Shown: positions 34,771 through 48,147, counted from the stretch's first letter. The stretch is 64,000 nucleotides of DNA from Pohlia nutans (GCA_022496805.1 CM040103.1:12914001-12978000); one strand, 5' to 3'. A program made the numbers and translations. Notes: generated from the sequence alone by a model not told the origin.

Positions 34771-35073
34771 TCACAACGGGACAAAAGTTGCCCATTTGGG
34801 GGGATGAAATGCGACGAGGTTTCTACTACTAAATTGCAAAAGCCGACACTCACTCCCTGCCTGTGCATTTTGACCTGCAAAGTTGGCAATAGTGTATTTG
34901 ATAGAGCTCCTTACCAACCTTACAGAGTTGAACGATGGAAATTTAATATTTGACTTTCCTTCACATGCTGTGATTGCTGTCCAAATTTGAAGCAAATCCA
35001 AAATCTTATCAATGACTTCTTGTGCACTAATGAGAACAATAGACGAGAACCAGCTTCCAGGGGAACAGATCAA
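34771..35073 (-). CDS. Unassigned 100-codon open frame
   Basis: The frame has an unbiased, protein-like composition (SAQEVIDKILDLLQIWTAIT; SVRLVRSSIKYTIANFAGQN), but I recognise no family. It ends about 60 bp left of the GC-rich start of the next gene's leader region. It could be an exon or a fragment of an older gene or element. Low confidence. Confidence 0.2.
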   Translation of the reverse strand: MICSPGSWFSSIVLISAQEVIDKILDLLQIWTAITACEGKSNIKFPSFNSVRLVRSSIKYTIANFAGQNAQAGSECRLLQFSSRNLVAFHPPKWATFVPL

Positions 35074-36238
35074 GGGAACATCGGTAACCGCGCCTCCTGT
35101 GTCCTCAGGCTACCCGACCGTTGAGAAGGAATAATTGTCCACCGACGATTCACTTTTCGTCCACCGGGCTCACGTCGTCCACTTTATCGTCGACGGGGCT
35201 TCCTCCGTCGGACGAGGAAGGATTTGAATCTTGGTGAGGAGCAAGCGAGCCGTTGTGCACACACTCTGCTGTTCGTGTGGTGGTGTGCTTTGTTGCCAGG
35301 TTTTGCTTACGTAATCTAAGCTTGTTTGCTGCGCTACCTCTAGCTCAAGGCCCTTCGTGGCTCGATAGGCATTACTCCGCTCATTCCGAGTTATTACTCG
35401 GCGTTATTGCACTTCATTTGCATCGGTTTCCGCGACTACAATTCCTTGGTCGGATAAGTTATATAGGTATTATTTATCGAGCTCTGTTGCGCGCAGTCTG
35501 GCGCGAGAGCTGTGTTGACCTTATTACGGCATTGAAGCTGCTCCACTGAATCGGTGCGTTTCTTATTTTCGTTTTGGCGGTTCATCGCTATGCGTTCTTA
35601 GCCGGGGTGCGGTTGTCTATGCATCGTCGCCGGTTTTAGACTTTCGCTATTGGCGGTAACCAATTCGTTGCTCGAGAAGGTGAGACTATCCGACTCCACA
35701 CAACTCATTCTGTAGAGTGCGCGTTTTCCTTTTGGTTAGTAGGCCTCCTTTTGTGTCGCTCTAGACGAGTTCTCATTGGTTTCATTACCGTCTCATTGGT
35801 TTCATTAGTGAAGTGTCCTGAATGTGATTTAATTTTCGAGAAAGGATAATCACGAAATCGTTCGTTTCGAGGCTGTGCTTCTTGAGCTTCTTGGACTATC
35901 CTCCTAATATTTAAGTTCGCTGGTAACTAATCTCCTGGTCCTCAGAGCTATTTGTAAGAAATACGACGTCCAGTTATTCGTGCAACCTGGTAGATTACGT
36001 CTTATAATGTTCGTGTGTTCTTCGTTGGGAGGGACGGTTTTTAATAGCGTGTTCCGTCTCAATGCGGTTGTCTGTGCCCGTTTTTGTATCCTTCAATAAG
36101 GACTTCGCACTGGAAAACGAATGAGGTGAGAGAATGGGAAGGCTGACGTCGTATTCTTACAACTAACTTCTGGTAGTCAGCCCTATCTAATTTTGACAAC
36201 AAGTTATTCAAGCCTGTTTGTTTCTGTTGTGCTGTCAG
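35074..36238 (+). promoter_or_regulatory. Promoter and 5' leader of the HNH-Myb gene
   Basis: A GC-richer stretch from about 35100 is likely promoter and non-coding exon. A strong donor, GAGAAG then GTGAGA, is at 35680. The acceptor GCTGTCAG ends at 36238, 5 nt before the start codon, so the leader probably contains an intron 35680-36238. Confidence 0.5.
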
Positions 36239-36243
36239 GAAAA

Positions 36244-39200
36244 ATGTTGTTGTCATTATCTGATGAGGAGAAGGCGGTAGATCCGCAGCTCGGATATCCT
36301 GTCGCCTATGCAAAACTCTGTCGCCATGCGGTAACTCAGCCACAAGGGATTCTGACACCTTTTGCGGAGGGTCCTCCTCAACGATTTGTGCCCTACGCCC
36401 CTCCATCAGAAGAAGTATGTCTTTATTTCCTGTGACTCACCTGTCACCTCCCTTGAGACACATGTAGTTTCCTCTTTTAAGCTCTGTTTATTCTATTTTG
36501 ATATTGTTCGTTCTAATGAGTCATTGATTCTTATCAAAATCGGTGTAGGTATCATTGATGTTTGAATTCCATGACGAAGAGTAGAGAGACATAAAACTTC
36601 GTCCCTTGACTTGCTTTCAGGCTTTCCCTAGGTTGTTGACGTACTCTTTAAAGAGGTACGGAGTATTAAATATGGAATAAGTCCGTCATCTGAAGAGTTC
36701 CGTAGAAAAGGAAGTGTTAATATTCATGTACAGCAGCGCCCGATTTAACACTGGGTCTTAGGAAGACGTTTGGTTTGATGGAAGACACGAACTTAAGGAT
36801 ATTGGCGATTTGAAAGATTTCATAATCATCTGCGTTTCTAAGAAATGCATAGGTCAAGTATCATTGAACAGTACGTAAGAACGTCAGTACAGCTTGAATT
36901 TCACCCGCTACCGATTAATCCACAATCCACATGAAATTTTGAGCAGACCCTTTACATTCAACTAATTGTTCAATAAATGACCTCTGATACTTTTTCCCGT
37001 TCATATCAACAGCTACAACTGCTGAAAGAGTGGGATGCCATTTTCCCTATCGTACCGGATATTGACAAAGAGGCTCCCAATGCCCACGAACATGCCGAAG
37101 AGCTCTGGGAGCAGCTGGATCACCTCGGGTTAGTAATCAGCTCGAACACTATTGACACGCCCGATTTGCTATCTAGAGTTTTGTTTGCATGCTTATAGAA
37201 TATCAGTATAAAATATCATGTCAGAGAACATGCACGAGTCTGTCATTTCGGAACCAGATGGAGACCTGATCAGTAGAGGATTGCAGGAATGCGGGGTTTG
37301 ATCCAGCGAAGTTCCGGGTGGACGCATATGGTAACGTATTGTATTGGAGTGCCGATCCGTCGTCACCTCTATCCTGGGAGGTGGATCATTGGTTCCCTCA
37401 TTCACGTACGCAAAATGAACCGCACTCTCTTCTTTACGTCACTTTATTCCTGTATAACCTAACCACTATGTCAGAGCAATGTAAGAGAGAAAATTGTATC
37501 CGCTTACTAGTGGAAGTATTACAAATCTTAATCCCAAGATATCAACCTTCTGTTGGATTGCAGGAGGTGGTCGCACTGTACCCAGCAATTTACAGATAGT
37601 ACAGTGGCAAGCCCGTCAACGTAAAAAAAACCGGCTCGAGTTCCTGGTGCCCTGGTGGGACCTTCAGCATGGAGTGTCCATCAGCCAATTCTTGTCCACA
37701 TTCGCATCCAAAAACGCCGAATTTAGGTGAGGTGAAAAGGGTTGTGTTGCTCTTGAGTTATCACTTCCTTTCGATCTCGCTCGTTAAGGATTTTCTCACA
37801 GCCAGTGTTCGACTGGATTGCCACATCAAAACATCTGGACATGTGTCATTTACATAGTGACAAACGATCTACTGCTAACGAGGGTGTACTTGAAACTTAT
37901 GATGGGCACGGAGATCACAAGGATTATTTCTTCTTGTTAATAAAATTCAATCCACCAAAACAACGAATCGAATGTTATATTTTAATATTTTACTCGTCCC
38001 CTCATGTCATGAATAATTTCGTGCAGGCGGCGGTCCTTCGCTCTGTTTTTCGCAGGCGGGGAGGATGAGAACGTTGTTAGACACCATGTGGGTGACTGTC
38101 GACCATGGCCGCCCCAATATCGTGGAAAGAAAGCCACTTGTGGCTTGGCTGGAGCTGCCATTGTCTCCCTGGGCAAGGACAAACAGGAAGTTACTAAGAT
38201 CTCAAGTTCTACTCGTTCTGGAATATTGGCTAATCTCGACGCATCACTGACTGGTGAGCAACAAGTTGGAACAGCTGAAGAGGATCCCCTGGTCTTACCT
38301 AGTCGTTATGCGTTTCCCGATCAGCTGGCGGCATCTGCAAGTTGTTGTCTGTTGATTTTTTTTAGTAATATGATTTTAAGTAGTAATGACGTTTTCAATC
38401 CTGAATTACAATCTACTGCCAACTCAAATATCAACTTGGGCCCGCTCACTACCTATAATAAACTCAGAAGACTGCGTCGGATTTCATAATTATTTGGCTT
38501 TGATTACATTTTGATTGTAATCATCTATTTACTATTTGGACTGAACATTGCAATCTGTTTTAAAATACCAGAATCTTCCAACCGACAGCGGTGGAGCCTT
38601 GAAGAAGAGGATGGTTTAAGAAGAGGTTTGCAAAAGTACGGACCAGGCAGCTGGAAGGAGATCAAGGAACAAGAACCAGTACTTGTCAACCGCACTGCAG
38701 CTCAAATTAAAGAGAAGGTATTGCAGCATACCCCCTGTAGCTTACGTAATCAATACATGAGATGAGGAACTGTTCGGAAAGTGCAGTAATGAAAATTTTC
38801 TGATGACAAGAGCCAGTGAACAGTAATTTTCCGTGCAACTGGATGCCATTATCTCAATGCAAGCAAGTTTTGCCGATGTGGCAAGATGTGATTGGCTGAA
38901 GACTGATGATGCTAGAATTCTGACAGCCTGCAATAACTGTGTGCGAAAGAGCATTAAGTATGCACACAGTAGCAAAGAAGAATTTGATTGGTTCATCACT
39001 TCTTGTACTCCTAAGATTTCGACCCTTGATTTCTTGCCGCTTGTTCACAATTCACCACCTAAAATGAATGTGTGAGCCAAAGTTAATAGAGGTTTAACCC
39101 CTAAATGTATCAAGGTGTTCTGGAATTGATGATTTCAGAAAAACCACCATAACGTACTATTTAGAAGAATATTTTGGAATTGATATACAAATGAAAGTTC

Positions 39201-42200
39201 TAGATTTTGAATTTATAATTCCATCCGTACAGTTCATTTCATCAAAACTATCACCAATATTTTACTATAAAATTTGAAAGTTAAAATTAAAAATTCCTTT
39301 CTTTGAGTAAAGTTTGATGGAATGAATTTGAAATAGCTTGGTCAACAACTTGACATACTTCTACATATTTAATTTTAGAAAAACATGTACTCAAGTATCA
39401 CTAAATCCAATCATTAGATAGGACAAAAACTTGGTGAAATATCTCTAAAATATTGAACGACTTTCATCCAAGCATTGATGAGAACGTAGGGTGAGCTTGA
39501 ATATGTTAGTTGTCCAGAAATCGGATGGTGTGACATTTAGGGGGTAATGACAAAGCTGCAACTTCTTGTTTGTTGTGTCAGTAAATTGTGATCTCAAAAC
39601 AATCGAACGGCTCAACCTTGCCTACATTGTGATCATGTCCGATAATTGTGAACCAGGGCAACTCATAAAGATGACAAGCAGGTCAGTACCTTCCTCGCCA
39701 CTCTGGGCTCGGTAGGTACTAGCCTGCGGATATCTCTGATAACTTGCCCTGCTTCACAATTACCTAGTCCATGATGCGAATTAACCGTTAGGTCTACACT
39801 TGACTGAATTAATCCTGCAGTGAGGATGCCCACGATAGTCTGTTGTCGTGGATGGTGAATCATGTGACCATAGTAGGATCATTTTCACATTGTTGTGGCC
39901 GAGTCTTCTTCGGTTTCATCGAGTCGTACTAATTACTGCTTGTGTCATGTGCGAATAGTATCGAGTCATGAGAGAAATTGGGAAGGAGAACAACGCGGGT
40001 GCTTCTGCTACCGGGGGTCTTCGTGACTACGACAAGCATTCAGTCGTCTCAAATACCATGCAGAAGGTATCATTCGTCTCATGTTTTTGCACGAGTCTTG
40101 GCTGTGGTGTATCGGGATTGGTATACTTTGAGGGACCCTGTAAAAGGAACCCGCTGGTTTACGGGCTGGCTAGTGGATTGAGTTTTGTGAATCTGTAAGC
40201 GAAATGATGTCCACATGGACATAGTGCACTGACTGATCCAATCTGATTGGTCATAGGAATTGCGATTGAAGAAAATGAGGGAAGAAGGCAAAAGAGAGAA
40301 AGAGCAAGAAGTTTCTCAACTTGAAGAGACTGTTCGAACGTTGAAAGCACAGAATGAGAAGGAGAGAGTTGCTATCTTAGAGCTTGAGAGTAACTTATCG
40401 AAACACAAACAGAAAGTGGAAAAGCAGAGGCGATGGGCCGAAACTCAATCTTCATATCGATTGTGCCTGGAGCGTATGATCCGAGATACTATGCATCAGT
40501 AAGAACTCTGACCCTTGTAATTTCCCTGAGACTCATTCATTTAAAGATTTAAAAAAAAGTAAGGTTACGTATTTTTCATACAGTGAGTGAATGTGCCGCA
40601 GTGAGTGAATGTGCGACTGCCTATTAATTGATTATATTATGATACAGGCCTTCTGCAGGATAAAGTGCTTCATTTGCTTGGGAGATAGTTTGAATGGTTT
40701 AGTACTGAAAGAGCTTCATTTTCATACAGCTCATCGGTTCTGTGTTGATTGCAGGAGTATTTCCTACAAGGAGCAAGCTCGTCTCAATCAAGCTGCATGC
40801 AATGCCCTTATGGCCCGTCTTGATTGCCAAAAGATGACATGTGAAGCGGCTGAGAAAGACCTCCTTCAGCGGTATTCTCAGAGAGAGGCCCTAGCCGCCC
40901 TGGTCAAGCCAGATTTTGGTGGGACCACTCAGAAGAAACCTCTGAGGGGACGGGATATTGTTGATGTAAGCAGCTGCTTGTCGCTGGTTACCACAAATGA
41001 TGGGCAAATCGTGACACCCGAAAAGGGGTTTCCTCACGGGGATATGTCGATGCAAAACACTGATGACGAGATAGAAGATGATGGTTCCCTGAGTTTCCGG
41101 TCACAGTCACAGAGCGGGACATCTCTTGGGTTTTCATTTTCAGAGATGGATACTCGGCAGCAGGATAATAAACCGCGAGACAAAGGAAAAGGTGAGCATA
41201 AAGCTGTCACACTTGTACGCTGCCATTTTCTGAGCAGTCATGTATCTTGTAGGGTTTTGTTTCATGTCTGAAGTACAATGGCAGCGACTCAAGGATATTC
41301 GGCAGGGTTCCCTGTGTTCATTTGAACCAACCTCGAGAGGTTGTAAGCAGTGCATGACTATAAAAACCTATCAGTTGGAACTAGGTAGGAGCATGAACTA
41401 AGAGCTTATTTCCTAGTAAACGTGAGTTGCAGTAACACTAGGTGTGTTTGTTTGTGCTAGCTGTTAAGTTCTACTTTTAAGACGATTCGTCAGCATCCTT
41501 GCCACCTGAAGAATCTCAGGAGCAGGTAATCTACCGAAATCATACACGGGCTTAGTTCATCGAACTGCTCCAGGATCTGCGAGTTCAGAAAAACAGAATT
41601 TGAAACCAAGATGAGCAGAGGCTGACTGAGAAAGCCTGATTTTTTTTCCAGAGAAACTGTCTAGAGAAGGAGCGAAGAGGAAAGCCACCTCGATAGGAGT
41701 CACCCATGGACAGCCTACTAAACAAGCAGTACATCGTCGACATTTCGGAAAGGAGCTTGAGGCTAATTGTGAGATTCAAAGCAATATTGAGAATAATAAC
41801 CAAGGTTGGGCCCTGAATTTGATATACCCAATATTACAGCTATAAATTTGAAATTTCCTGTGTCTTGTCATAGTTCAAGCATAGCAGGGGTTGACTCTCA
41901 ATTCTTAGCAATTCCCTTAACGTAGACTTCTAATTCAATAGAATCACATGATTTGTGCAATCTAATCTGATTACTCTAATTTTTTGACACTGTGGACTCT
42001 ATAATTGCATTGGGTTTGGCTGCAGATGAGCCTATGCAACTTACTGCACTTGATGAATCCACGAATGCTGAAAAGCCCGCTGTTCCTTTAGATGCTAGCG
42101 TGACACATAATGGGGAAGGTAACGATCGCGTCAAGGACAACAGTGAGGAAAGTAACACAAGAGTGCCAGGTTGTCACATTGATCCTCCGCCCGAGATCCC

Positions 42201-43594
42201 CAATCCTAAACTGGTCGTTGCAGTAGATAGCAAGCCTCTCGACTCTCTGCAAGAGATTACCGAAGTAGAAGCGTCTGGTTCTCGAGAGGAAAGCAAAAAA
42301 GGCATCGACGAATTGATGCAAGAGGTATAATTACATTCCCCCGTCATAACTATAGGTGTTACTAATTCAGTATCAGAGGTCGTAGTCGTCATTGAAAATT
42401 TTGGTTTACATTAATTTTAACTTAACTATTTCAGTTTAATTAGTCTTGGTATCCTTCTGCAGCGATGCAATTTTAAATTTTGATGCAATGTATGAATTAT
42501 ATACGGCTTAGTCAGCATAGTGACTGCTCTCTTCTCTATCAGGTCATCAGTACTCATGAAGACAAGATTAAGAATGCTGAGGCTGCAGCTCTTGACCAAA
42601 TAAATCCAGATGATGAAAGGATGAGGGAAATCGGTAAGTCTAACATCGACAAGTGGTTACACGTCTTGCTTGACGATGATTGCCCGCGATTAAGCACAGA
42701 CTTGACGACGGCACAATCATCTGGTAGCCCTGAAAATGACCAACCGCCCCTGTCACCAGCCCTATCAGCTCTAAGCATGGCTGCTTTGCGAGGGAGCGTA
42801 GAAATGGAAGAAGCCAGGGATGATGTAAGTTTTCACTCTTGTTTGTCCCTTAGTGTCAAACATCATAATCCTTTCTTCCACCTCTATGCTTGGATGCGCT
42901 TGATCACCTAGTGTCGAGGATGGAGTTTTAATGCCTAAGTTGAAAGTGAAAAGAGCCACTACTGAAATCAGTCGCTTATTTTTTGCAGGAATTTCTCAAG
43001 AAGGACTGTCCAGAAGGATTCAAAGGGAGGCTCAGTGGAATAATGCGTAAATTGAGTGTCAAACACACGGACGAGGAAAGTGGCACAGAACTCTCTGCAC
43101 GAAGTGACCACAGGCACAACCTGAGAAATGCCCTGAAGTCCTTGGAAGATTTCAAGATGAAAGATGGAAGTCTGGATGAGCAGCCAGGGTCAGCGAGTGG
43201 GTCAACCTCTGGCATGGTCATTCCCGAGTCTGTCAGAAACTGGCCTGAAGGTGGAATAAGGCCCAAGGGTGGAGCAGACTGGTACAGAGATTCTGCTTCT
43301 ATAACAGTGAAGTCTCCGCATAGCAGGTCCGTGAAGGAAGAGCCTATTTCAAGTCAGATACACGCATTTCACAAAAAGTCAGCATCCGAGGATACTGGTA
43401 TTGAATGTGGAGAATGGGAGAAATTTAGCAGCGGGAATCCAGAGGGATTTGCTCTGTCATTAGACAACAAGGATGGCTTACATCATAGACATGGTTTACG
43501 AGCAACTTTGAAAGCCTGCACTCTCAAGTGGAGGAAAGCTGCTAAAAAGTTGGACAAGCCATTACAAGAAGGTTCCATACCTCTGCCGGAGTAA
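36244..43594 (+). CDS. HNH-like plus Myb/SANT plus coiled-coil protein
   Basis: Fourteen coding exons with compatible phases: 36244-36414, 37013-37128, 37287-37405, 37564-37726, 38027-38253, 38572-38717, 39959-40066, 40257-40498, 40755-41191, 41482-41525, 41654-41804, 42026-42324, 42543-42824, 42989-43594. The product is 1036 aa. Residues 126-160 form an HNH-like block (WEVDHWFPHSRGGRTVPSNL, H130 and N144) followed by a WQARQRKKN segment in place of the last HNH histidine. A Myb/SANT repeat spans about 271-320 (RQRWSLEEEDGLRRGL, W293, NRTAAQIKEKYRVM). A long charged coiled coil fills about 351-430, and an acidic Ser-rich tail follows. A nuclear, DNA-binding role is inferred from the Myb repeat; whether the HNH block is catalytic is unknown. 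Uncertain points are the exon 5 donor (38254, or 38305 giving 1053 aa) and the exon 11 acceptor, which needs the second AG of CCAGAG to stay open. Confidence 0.85.
39098..39543. mobile_element. TTAA-type MITE in intron 6 of the HNH-Myb gene
   Basis: TTAA 39094-39097 then CCCCTAAATGTATCAAGG. The right end GTGTGACATTTAGGGG is followed by GTAA, a degraded TTAA. It belongs to the 4083-4673 subfamily with an internal deletion. It accounts for a third of the 1.24-kb intron. Confidence 0.75.
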
Positions 43595-44404
43595 AGAACG
43601 CCCATCTTTGGATTCACCGATTTACAACAAGACCTCAGGTATGTGTCGACTTGGTCTTCATTTGATTACCTCATCCGAAGGCTGAATAACAGTGCCGGAC
43701 TCTTGGCACACTCGAGGCGCTGCCATGAGGCTTGTCTTTACGATCCGAAGACAAATTATCTTCTGCATGCTGAGCAAACCCAGTATCATTGACATGGCTT
43801 CCACCGCTGGATAAGCAAGGTGATGTTTTCTTCTTTCAAACTCTGTCAAAGACTTGTACCAAAGTCCGACCCAACCTCTTAAAATTTATTAGGTTGATTG
43901 TAATTTATGACATAAAGGTTTCACCTTCCAGTGAACCTCGCCCTCAGCGTTCTTGGACCTTGAATTGTTATTAACTCATTGTAGTAAGTGGTGATGGAAA
44001 TTTCCCAACTTCTGAATTAGAGACCTTCCGGAGCAACCTGAGGGTCTTTGTTTCTTGTGCGTAGAATAGTGAGATTCGTGTAAGTTCTTCGATCCCGTTG
44101 CAACTCATTGTAAAAAATTTACGAGCTCATCAATGTCAATTGGTATTGACTCTGTATCTTCACTTTTTGCAATGAGTAATCATTGTTGGCTTTCCCTTGA
44201 TTCTTGTTTCTTTCATGCCGGTTTTTGTTCAACACGCTTCCTAAAATATATTTCTGCCCCATCCTTGGGACGATTCTAGGTCCCAAAGATTCGTACTGAT
44301 ATTCAATATAACCAAGGTAGAAGTCCGGAAGGAAGAGATGATGGTGACCAACAGGTTGAAGTGCGTAGAATTGGGAGTTGAAGGGTGCATTCATGCCAGG
44401 GTGC
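43595..44404. other. 3' flank of the HNH-Myb gene
   Basis: Probably 3' untranslated region and spacer. No independent coding exon is supported. Confidence 0.4.
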
Positions 44405-45355
44405 TACCGTAGTTTAATAGCAGGTTCGGCACAAAATAATTCTAAAACTAGATGCCTAAAATTATGGAATATTATTGGCTTTTTTGTCGAATATAATAAT
44501 TATTATTTTTCAAAATTGCTGAAAAGCAAGAAATTTTTAATTTTCACTAGAATTTTACTTGCAGTGGAAACATGTGTGAATTTTGAAGGAGAGAAGGTGC
44601 TCCTTTTGTAATCAAGGTCACTTACATTAATCCACAATGAATATGGGTTAAGAAGTTGCAAGACTCTAGATGAGGCTTTTCAAATGTGTTGTACACAGAT
44701 TTTTGGAGTCCAATTGAGCATAAAAGATGAAGTTTAATAGAATTTTGTCCAACTAACAAAAGTTGAGAAATCAATCCTTCTTTCACCTCCAACAAGTTTT
44801 GTGTCAAAATAAGTCTTTATGCAAAAGATATGGAGAAAACATTGCAGCCATGTAAAGATCAAAAAATCAAAATGCATTCATAACAGTTTTTCGGAGCTCA
44901 TTTGTGCATAGAAGATCAACTTTTTTGGAATTTTGTTGGTCTAAGAAAAGTTTAGAAATCAAGTAATCTTTCACCTCCAACAAATTTTATGTCATTTGAA
45001 GACTCTAAGCAAAAGTTATGCGTGTTATAAAAATGAAGACTAATTTAACTAGGTGCTTCACCTCAAAGTTTACATATCCCATATGCATTGTTGGACACAA
45101 CTCCACTCCACTTGCATAAAGCACAGAGCATTCTCAATTCTTCAATCACATCTTACTTGTCATTCAATGCAAGAGAGTTGTGCATGATAAAACTAAAATA
45201 GAAATTTGAAAAAGGATTTAAGCCGAATTTTTTAAAACTAAAAGAGAAAATTGTTGAAAATATGAATATACTATTTTTAGGTGCCGAACTTACTTTTTGA
45301 ACTTTAATTAAATGTTAGGCAGCAAGTTGCCCAACCTGCTTGTATACTACGGTAA
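44405..45355. mobile_element. TACCGTA-ended element, 951 bp
   Basis: The left end TACCGTAGTTTAATAGCAGG and the right end CCTGCTTGTATACTACGGTA are inverted repeats, with GTTCGGCAC and its counterpart next inward. The same terminal design (TACCGTA, then GGCAGG/AGCAGG, then TCGGCA) is seen at 8711-9036. The interior is non-coding with two diverged direct repeats (near 44700 and 44890: GGAGTCCAATTGAGCATA versus GGAGCTCATTTGTGCATA). Confidence 0.65.
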
Positions 45356-47601
45356 TCTATTGCCGGGTGTGTAAGTAAGATCATGATTCTACTGGAAATT
45401 TTAATTGTTAATATTGGGGACAATTGTATTTTAGCTTTGGCAAAGATATGTGAACCATGGTGATTAGAAATCTCTATTCCCTTGTTGGATAGAATTCTCC
45501 CATGTACATCTCTTAATCAAGAACAGTTTAGAAGAAAATAGAGTTGCACTTTTTCAACAAATTTGGGTAAAAAATTGTTAATATTTTTGGTTTGCAATAC
45601 ACTTTTGAAGGAACTCTGAATTTTTGTTTCAAATTTTACACAATAACATTGATGATAAAAGTCATAAGTTTAGTTGTACACATGTGATATAGGATTCAAA
45701 ATCTAAAACTTTAGTTTACATATCAAAAGTGATGGTTGAAAGTCAAAATGCATCAAATGAAAGGTGAAATGACCCATAATTGCTCACCACTCTACTCTAG
45801 TCTTGATTGTGCCTCCAACAATCACCATGAAAGGATCCTAAATCCAACTGACCACTTGCAATTCCCAAGGATTCTAAAATTAACCATTTGCGATTCAACC
45901 AAAATTTCTAAGGGTATTCCCGCACACATTGTAACCAAAATAGTTAACGACTAGATTGCAAAAAAATAGGGCAATGAACAGTGAAGAGATTGAAGCAATG
46001 GCATTGGCACCATTGAGTATGAAAACCGTTTGCCGTATTGCTAGTGTTGGATGTATTTATGTTCATTATCTACGTATTCAAAATGTGGGAATGCTTGTGA
46101 ACATCGTGGGAAACCTTGTTCTTTGAACATGCAACTATTTCGGAGACATCTACAGCATTGTCAACGCTTGGCAATTGAATATTGCAGTGGAAGTTTGCCT
46201 GAACGCAGAAGCAACCCTCTCGACCATAGGAATTCAAAGCACACGTTGAGAATTCATACGGTACTTCTGTCATGTTCGTGTTCAATAATCATGAGTACAA
46301 GCATTAGTTACAACCTGTGACTCATATTTAAGCAAGAAGTTGACATGGACGAGCTGCTACGAACCAAGTTCATGTACGATATGATGACAAGTGCTTTCTT
46401 AAACCCAGAATTATATTGATGTAGTTGTGGCACTCTACTTGACGCTAGATTGTCACTGCTTTCATTGTGCATTCATTGTGCAAGGCTCAGGATTACTGGG
46501 AAGGATATTCGTATTTGTGCTACAGTTACTTTTCTATGAACAATGAATTTAAGGAGATCGAAGGATGTCGAATGCAAGTTGAAAGAAGAGAAGGTTATGA
46601 GTTGTAACATGTGATGGCGATGGTGAGGAGTTGCTAATGGGATGAAGCCACGTTTGCCTTGAAAAGTCAACAACGGATTATGGAGCATGTTCTTGTAGAT
46701 AGCTATGAATTCACGGACAAAGTTTTTTCCAGCTTTCTTCTACTCATGCTAGGAGTCTGCTACATGATTTTACTTGCAACTCGGCTTCACATAACATTTA
46801 GTAGCCTTCAAAAGTGTTGCCTATTAGTTTCATCCACCTTCATACATGGAGTGACCAGTGATATGTAATTGAATGGGCTATCGAATCAAGTAAAAAATTA
46901 TAGGACACTATTGAATTGTGACTGAGTGCTTTCGATTACTGTTCACCATGGTTAGCTGCTCTTTCTCAATGTCACTTGCCCCCATAGCTACTGTTGTGAT
47001 GTGGAATATCTCACATCATTTCATTGAGAGAAGGCAGCAGTCACAAAGGCTACTATTATGCAAGTACCCAGTTCCCAAACCGTGAAATTCCCAGGCCCAT
47101 TATTGCTTCAAATTGTTTGAGGATCTGTGTGGCCTCAACATAATTATCGTCGTCCATCCTAAACACCCAACATTGACACGAAATACCCACCAACACAGGT
47201 CGGAGCAGTTCAAGTGAGGAATGAAAATTGCAACTAAAAATTGAACTATCGTGAATGATAACAAACCTCAAATTGGTCATTGCTGACTTGAGAAGCTCCT
47301 CACCTCGCCCACGGTCTGGTTGTAATTCTTCCGCAAGCTTTCAATCCTTCCGGACTTCTCATGAGGGCACAATGGGAACGTCTAGAATGCTTTTCATAAT
47401 TGGGATCTTTGGAATGTAATTTGTAATATTTTGTTGTAATGAAAAATCACCACCTATGTGTCACAAGTCATAACATTCTTAAGCAATAGGGTACTGCACC
47501 ACTGCCTACTGATACAGTAATTTTCCTTGGAATATGGAATGAAAGATGACACTTGCCATTATATGGGGGAATTTAGTAGGAGTCAAGCAAGTACAACAAA
47601 C
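45356..47601. other. Intergenic DNA, possible decayed coding remnants
   Basis: At about 46070-46110 a plus-strand frame reads STYSKCGNACEH, which recalls the YSKCG core of PLS-type PPR motifs. It is too short and isolated to call. Nothing else is recognised. Confidence 0.3.
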
Positions 47602-47605
47602 TTAA

Positions 47606-48147
47606 CCCCTAAGTGACTGAACGACCATTTTATGGTCGCTGCCCTTTTTTTACGGGCTGCTCGAGATGAAAAAAAAACTTTAAAAAAAAATAAAAAAACA
47701 TTTTCAAATAGGAAATCAAGTCTACTTTCCAACCCAATTTGAATTATGTCAATCCGAGTTAAACTCCATCAAGGAGAAATTTTCAAAGACAAACACCTCA
47801 ACATTGTCCTAGTGTTACAAAACTTACTATTTCGGGAAAGTAATGATGGTCCCTCTTTCTAAAAAAATTCTTTTTTGAAATTTAAAATAGAATGTCTAGT
47901 TTCAACTAATCATAGCAAATTTCAAATTCTAAAAATAAAATTTGTAATTTTGGTGAATATTCAAAGATAAATGCTTCTAAATTCGTTTAATGAGTATCTA
48001 AAACATTTTTTGAAAGTTTGACCATACGGATAATTACTAAACATTGTGCTTCTCATTTTCTCTTTTGGACCAAACTTCATCGAAGTTGTAAGAGCAACAT
48101 TTTATAACACATTTAGGTTTTGCCCTTACCCCTCTGTCATTTAGGGA
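47606..48147. mobile_element. TTAA-type MITE, inverted, 542 bp
   Basis: TTAA 47602-47605 then CCCCTAAGTGACTGAACG, with the GACCATTTTATGGTC palindrome. The right end CTGTCATTTAGGG precedes CTAA (48148-48151). It is the reverse orientation of 20675-21215 and 54135-54675. Confidence 0.8.

Noticed and set aside
39968..40066. ATG at 39968 as the start of a separate gene
   Set aside because: The exon has an acceptor at 39958, and its upstream codons complete the third Myb helix (KEKYRVM) in phase with exon 6. It is internal to the HNH-Myb gene.
46051..46320. PLS-type PPR fragment (STYSKCG)
   Set aside because: The likeness covers only a few residues, with no second motif or conserved spacing.
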